64,000 nt of DNA from positions 124,001 to 188,000 of the forward strand of contig FPJT01000003.1 in assembly GCA_900119535.1 (NCBI GenBank), given 5' to 3'. The notes beneath the pieces were generated by a model. The model was given only the letters and a program-made list of their open reading frames with translations, searched no databases and was not told where the DNA came from. The stretch is from Ruminococcus sp. XPD3002. Its GTDB lineage: Bacteria; Bacillota; Clostridia; Oscillospirales; Ruminococcaceae. A program made the position numbers and the translations under genes. Below, piece after piece: positions 60,330 to 64,000 of this stretch (position 1 is its first letter; each line of letters opens with the position of its first letter).

Positions 60330-61397
60330 TTACCCCTGCCGCTGTTTTTTTCTGACTGTCAGAAGCTTTTTCGCTATGTACTTTACTGCGGCGATAAGTA
60401 TTGAGATCATGATCGCAATAGCAGCAACTATAAGCGGAAAATACCAGTCATAAAACTTCGTCGTCAATGAATGCGACCAACAGACAGGGTAAAGCATGAC
60501 AATGACCGGCATATGCCAGAGATACACATGAAGCGAACAGGCACTTCCAAGCAGATCAAGTGGCGGAAACAGCCTTAATGACGGTTTTTTCTGTGCAAAC
60601 AGAAAAGCAGATACGACCACAAGCAGTTTGAATATCTGTGTGATATTATATCTGAAAGGATCGTTCCTTATCAGCAGAAATAATATTATAAGGGCCAAAA
60701 TACCGCATACTGCGTATATCAATGCAGGAACCTTCATAAGTTTATCTTTCCATTCCGCAATACAGAAGCCAAGCAGCATCAATGGCATTGCTGCGACAAG
60801 GACGTTGCTGCAGATACGCCAGTCACCATTCACTTTGTATTTATATGTTTCCAATATTATACGCAGTAAAATGAACAGCGGCATCACGAATTTTGCATAT
60901 TTATTCAGACGCAGCTTATACATTACCCAGAAGATAACGTATGCATGAAGCAACGCAAACATGAACCACAGCGGATCGCCGGTTATTGCTTCCAGATCGC
61001 TGCAATAGATCATCCTCAGATAAAAACGGGGACTGTTAAAGGTTCTGAGCCAGAATTTCAGATCGTGATCGACATGCATGTGCTGATAATATGATACTGC
61101 AAAATAAACAAGCACTGCAATAAGCGTTATCAGCAGATTGCGGCGGAAGCGCTTCATAAGCCTGGAACTCATCTGATCCCGTTCACCATATGCGTAATAT
61201 CCGCTGATCAGAAAAAACAGCATTACTCCGCATGAACCCACTGCGGTAACACAACTTCCGAACTTTCCCGGAAATGATACGTGTACAAATACTACACAAA
61301 TCGCTGCGATACCTTTGAAAAAATCAAGGCAGCGATTACGTTCTTTAGTGGTATCCGCTGTTATAATATCCGGCTTTGTACATTCTTTCGAGTTCAT
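60330..61397 (-). CDS. Acyltransferase family 3 membrane protein
   Basis: Integral membrane O-acyltransferase, 355 aa, about ten helices. N-terminal signature RCLDFFKGIAAICVVFVHVSFPG (about 22-44) with the conserved His, followed by GVMLFFLISGYYAYG. Such enzymes acetylate or succinylate surface polysaccharides. ATG 61397 has AAAGGAG upstream; a GTG two codons earlier would be too close to that site. It follows the CotH-like gene by 56 bp and is probably cotranscribed. The acceptor is unknown. Confidence 0.88.
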   Translation of the reverse strand: MNSKECTKPDIITADTTKERNRCLDFFKGIAAICVVFVHVSFPGKFGSCVTAVGSCGVMLFFLISGYYAYGERDQMSSRLMKRFRRNLLITLIAVLVYFAVSYYQHMHVDHDLKFWLRTFNSPRFYLRMIYCSDLEAITGDPLWFMFALLHAYVIFWVMYKLRLNKYAKFVMPLFILLRIILETYKYKVNGDWRICSNVLVAAMPLMLLGFCIAEWKDKLMKVPALIYAVCGILALIILFLLIRNDPFRYNITQIFKLLVVVSAFLFAQKKPSLRLFPPLDLLGSACSLHVYLWHMPVIVMLYPVCWSHSLTTKFYDWYFPLIVAAIAIMISILIAAVKYIAKKLLTVRKKQRQG

Positions 61398-61453
61398 ATC
61401 CACTCCTTTCAGCTCCTATCGTGGAGCACAGTGACTCTTTTGCCAATATCCGT

Positions 61454-63055
61454 TTATTTGTGCCACTGACTATTAAGGAAATCAACACGTTTTGTGAGCC
61501 AGTCAGCGAGGAACTGAGCAGCTTCTTCTTCAGTACGGCATTTAGCGGCAGGAGCAGAAAGCTCATGTCCGAATTCCTCATTATCAATTATATTGTTCCA
61601 TTTATCATAATTCTTTGTGAAATCATCCTTATACTTCTGACTGTCGGTTTGAACGAGCCTGATAGTATTGCTGAAAATACCATCGTCGTAGGCTTTGGTC
61701 CATGTATCCTTTATCATATCCTGATACCAGTCCTCATAGGCAAGTACCACAAGCCACGGATTAGCAGTGTCATACATTCCGCCGCCCTCTGTACCGCCGT
61801 TTACGTCAGGCACCTTATTTGAGGCGTAGAATCCTGTTCCGTCGATACAGCGGTCTTTGTTGCCCATTGCTGAATCAAAATCCCAGGGCGCTTCAAATGT
61901 GAGCTTCTTATTGCCATCCGCACCGAAATCAGCGTCCATATAGAAGCTTGACCAGTAAATATCTGCATCACAGGTCAGTTCGCTTATTATGTACATATCC
62001 ACAAGCGACTGTACGTCCACAACATTTTCAACTGCCTGCCGGGGAGTGATATCCTTGCTTTCCGATATTTTGCTGTAGTTCGCATCAAAGACGTAAGCCT
62101 TGTCATTATAGGCTGCTTCGTACATTATCCTGTAAACGCTGTTCACATAGTTTTCGATGAAGTCGTGCTGTTCCTTTGAGTTGATATCGCTTTTTATAGT
62201 TATGCCGACATCCTCTATGCAGTCAGCCGGCGACGAGGAGAGACACTGTACAGTCTGACCGCTGCCGCCCTTGCCGTCATAGGGTGTAAGCGGAGCATTG
62301 TCTGCAAGGTCGAGGGGAAAACTATTGAGTTCGTCTTCCTGATAGAAGTAACCGTCAAACTCAAGGAAATATCCGATATCCGTACCTTTATAATCAGGTT
62401 CGGGCTCGGTGATATCTACTCTGCTGGAGCTTACCTGCTGCATATCTGTCAGGAGATAAACGCCGAAATATTCTCCGTTTATCTCTACCTGAACGAAGTC
62501 GCCGTCAGCTGCGAAAAGATCATGCTGACCAAGCAGACTGCGTGAAGCATAGAGCGCTGCCTTGTTCCTGAGCATCGATGCGTCTTTATATTCAGCAAGG
62601 AGAAGCCAGTTTTTCTGTTCAGCTCCGTCATTGAGCGAGAGCATCCCCTGCTTTTCAGCAAATTTTATCTTCAGCGGCTTTTTCTGATAAACTGTAGTCC
62701 AGTTTCCGCGTACCTTGACCTGAGCGTCAGCAGGTTCGAGTATGGTATTTCCGTCTTTGTCCCTGAGTGTTACCGAACAGTCCTCGTAATATGGTGCGGG
62801 AGGGATCTCAAATCCCGGAGTCCATGATGCTATGGCTTCAGAAACGTGAAGGGCGAAAGGTTCTGTAACGAAGTCAAGTACGTTGTCCGATTTGTTTTTC
62901 GTTTCAATGGAAAGAACCGGCATGCTTTGCTGTTCACTTGTAAATTCGGCTGCTTGCTGTATCTGTGATGGCGTTTCTGCTTTTCTGCTTGCAGAACATC
63001 CGCAAAGAATTACTGACACAGCTGATAACACAGATATTATAGGTATTATTTTCAT
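61454..63055 (-). CDS. CotH-kinase family lipoprotein
   Basis: 533 aa, predicted lipoprotein (ILCGC, Cys near 20). CotH fold markers: VKVRGNWTTVYQKKPLKIKF (about 112-131), KNWLLLAEYKDASMLRNKAAL, NGEYFGVYLLTDMQQ and the catalytic-type APWDFDSAMGNKDR (about 388-401). CotH proteins are atypical secreted protein kinases first seen on spore coats; in cellulolytic ruminococci similar modules occur in surface proteins. Here it is membrane-anchored at the cell surface and has no dockerin. GAGGTG precedes the ATG. Target proteins unknown. Confidence 0.87.
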   Translation of the reverse strand: MKIIPIISVLSAVSVILCGCSASRKAETPSQIQQAAEFTSEQQSMPVLSIETKNKSDNVLDFVTEPFALHVSEAIASWTPGFEIPPAPYYEDCSVTLRDKDGNTILEPADAQVKVRGNWTTVYQKKPLKIKFAEKQGMLSLNDGAEQKNWLLLAEYKDASMLRNKAALYASRSLLGQHDLFAADGDFVQVEINGEYFGVYLLTDMQQVSSSRVDITEPEPDYKGTDIGYFLEFDGYFYQEDELNSFPLDLADNAPLTPYDGKGGSGQTVQCLSSSPADCIEDVGITIKSDINSKEQHDFIENYVNSVYRIMYEAAYNDKAYVFDANYSKISESKDITPRQAVENVVDVQSLVDMYIISELTCDADIYWSSFYMDADFGADGNKKLTFEAPWDFDSAMGNKDRCIDGTGFYASNKVPDVNGGTEGGGMYDTANPWLVVLAYEDWYQDMIKDTWTKAYDDGIFSNTIRLVQTDSQKYKDDFTKNYDKWNNIIDNEEFGHELSAPAAKCRTEEEAAQFLADWLTKRVDFLNSQWHK

Positions 63056-63357
63056 TTTTGCACCTCTTTTTAATAGATTTCAGAATCAGATGGTAAATTG
63101 ACTATAATGTATTATCCATAAATATTATTTGAAATGATCTGCAACTGACCTTTTTGATTTTACAGACTCCTCAGATAAATACGGTACAATACATCCTTTT
63201 GTATATAAGTGATTTCCGTTGTGAAAAAAGACGAGAAATAAATTATCTTTGTAATAATAAACAATAAACAGAAACGATAATTGTTTATAACACACATAAA
63301 ATTTGCAAGAAGCGCCGCAGTCATACAGAAGCATATGTTGTTTTCTGTATTGCATTA
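63056..63357. other. AT-rich intergenic region
   Basis: About 300 bp between the CotH gene and the truncated ligase gene. Contains a TATAGT-like -10 near 63105 (minus) but no clear -35; no gene, RNA or repeat that I can support. Confidence 0.4.
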
Positions 63358-63999
63358 TCATAAAATGAACAGGCATGAAAACAGCCGCAGGGAGACCTGC
63401 GGCTTGCTTTTTATAAGCTCGTACAGTTTCTCTTTCAGCCCTGTGTGGAACGCCGCAACAGTCATAGCTTCCGAAAGCGGCTGACAGCAGGAGCTTCTGT
63501 ATTCAATAGTTCCTCTGAATGTAAGATCTTCGAACTTGAAGGTACGGAGATATTCAAGGTCCCCTGCTTCGGGAGTGAATTTTATCTTCCGATAGTCCTT
63601 TCCGTCGAAGAATTCTCCCTCAACGAGATCACGTGAAAAGTATTCATCAAGCGTCAGCGGCGTGAAGTTCACATACTTTCCGTCACGCATAGTGCAGTAG
63701 ATAGACTGGGTGCCTATGTAGTCGATAAGCTCATCAGTATTCGTCAGTAACTTTCCGAACATCCCCACATTGTGCGGATTATAGCCCTGCATACTGTGTT
63801 CCCAAAGCATATTTCTCACGCAGAGAAAGTCGGGATAATCAGGCAGGTAGGAGTTGGCGAAAAGTATCGACTTGTAGGGCTCAAGAAGTCCGAAAACGTT
63901 GATAACATCGGTAAGCTGGTCATAATCCACATCAAGCTGGACCTGTGAAGCACTGGTGAATGTACCAAAATCGGGACGTTTATGAAAGCGTATATCCAC
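63358..63999 (-). CDS. Glutamate-cysteine ligase-like protein, 5' end outside the window
   Basis: C-terminal 213+ residues of a gamma-glutamylcysteine synthetase-type ligase; the gene begins beyond position 64000. Signatures: TSASQVQLDVDYDQLTDVINVF, FANSYLPDYPDFLCVRNMLWEHS and FEDLTFRGTIEYRSSCCQPLSEAMTVAAFHTGL. The family makes the first precursor of glutathione or related thiols. The last ~18 codons run through a terminator-like hairpin (63383-63404) and look unlike family sequence (SKPQVSLRLFSCLFIL), so the C-terminus may be shortened or frameshifted. Confidence 0.7.
   Translation of the reverse strand: MDIRFHKRPDFGTFTSASQVQLDVDYDQLTDVINVFGLLEPYKSILFANSYLPDYPDFLCVRNMLWEHSMQGYNPHNVGMFGKLLTNTDELIDYIGTQSIYCTMRDGKYVNFTPLTLDEYFSRDLVEGEFFDGKDYRKIKFTPEAGDLEYLRTFKFEDLTFRGTIEYRSSCCQPLSEAMTVAAFHTGLKEKLYELIKSKPQVSLRLFSCLFIL
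63383..63404. terminator. Hairpin overlapping the end of the ligase reading frame
   Basis: AGCCGCAGG (63383-63391) pairs with CCTGCGGCT (63396-63404), loop of 4, followed by GTTTTC on the minus strand. It is unusual for a terminator to lie inside the reading frame. Confidence 0.7.
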
Positions 64000-64000
64000 C

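Noticed and set aside
63125..63376. 83-codon minus-strand frame after the ligase gene
   Set aside because: No similarity to the missing ligase C-terminus, aromatic-rich AT composition, no ribosome site.

Overview
This window is chromosomal DNA of a plant-fibre-degrading gut Firmicute, most likely a Ruminococcus (Oscillospiraceae). The pointers are several secreted proteins with dockerin modules (the plugs that dock enzymes into a cellulosome): a GH11 xylanase, a GH43 arabinanase, a CE3-type esterase, a BspA-type leucine-rich-repeat protein and a flavodoxin. Other pointers are Thr/Pro linkers, a type III glutamine synthetase, an ANTAR nitrogen regulator, strong GGAGG ribosome sites and TTGACA-N17-TATAAT promoters. 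The species cannot be fixed from the sequence alone.

Layout. 1-7 kb: a sigma factor/anti-sigma pair (minus strand), a membrane protein behind a structured leader, an EFR1 flavodoxin-ferredoxin protein, proC and two membrane proteins. 7-15 kb: an AGCS amino-acid symporter, a sugar-sensor-like GGDEF protein, pyrophosphatase, PRPP synthetase, dCMP deaminase, and a very codon-biased NifU-like/GGGtGRT pair. 15-43 kb: the fibre-degradation region with CE3 esterase, GH3 glucosidase, secreted alpha/beta hydrolase, an IS3-family element inserted in a terminator loop, an orphan PstS-like lipoprotein, the LRR giant, GH11 xylanase, an unknown dockerin protein, a second sigma/anti-sigma pair whose anti-sigma gene is fused in frame to a secreted multi-EF-hand protein, a GNAT gene behind a leader peptide, a dockerin-flavodoxin under a double operator, and GH43. 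42.5-60 kb: a nitrogen-assimilation island. On the minus strand lie an Amt-GlnK fusion, then pyrG-glnN-dapF-dapL; divergently on the plus strand lies gltB-gltD-(glnA-like)-nitR-purF. 60-64 kb: a large palindromic intergenic repeat, an acyltransferase, a CotH-kinase lipoprotein, and the 3' part of a glutamate-cysteine ligase-like gene.

How it works together. Secreted dockerin enzymes should attack xylan, arabinan and acetylated side chains at the cell surface; GH3 would finish the oligosaccharides; the sigma/anti-sigma pairs look like surface-sensing switches embedded among these genes. Amt brings in ammonium; glutamine synthetases and GOGAT fix it; CTP synthase, PurF and the DAP enzymes spend it. 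Both divergent nitrogen transcripts carry an intrinsic terminator between a consensus promoter and the first start codon, and an ANTAR antiterminator (NitR type) is encoded in one of them, so leader antitermination is the most economical regulatory model.

Novelty candidates: the anti-sigma/EF-hand in-frame fusion with an internal signal peptide and RBS, the secreted dockerin-flavodoxin with its twin operator, the 200-nt structured leader near 3.3-3.5 kb, and the leader-peptide-controlled GNAT gene. All functional calls are from reading motifs; no database search was run.
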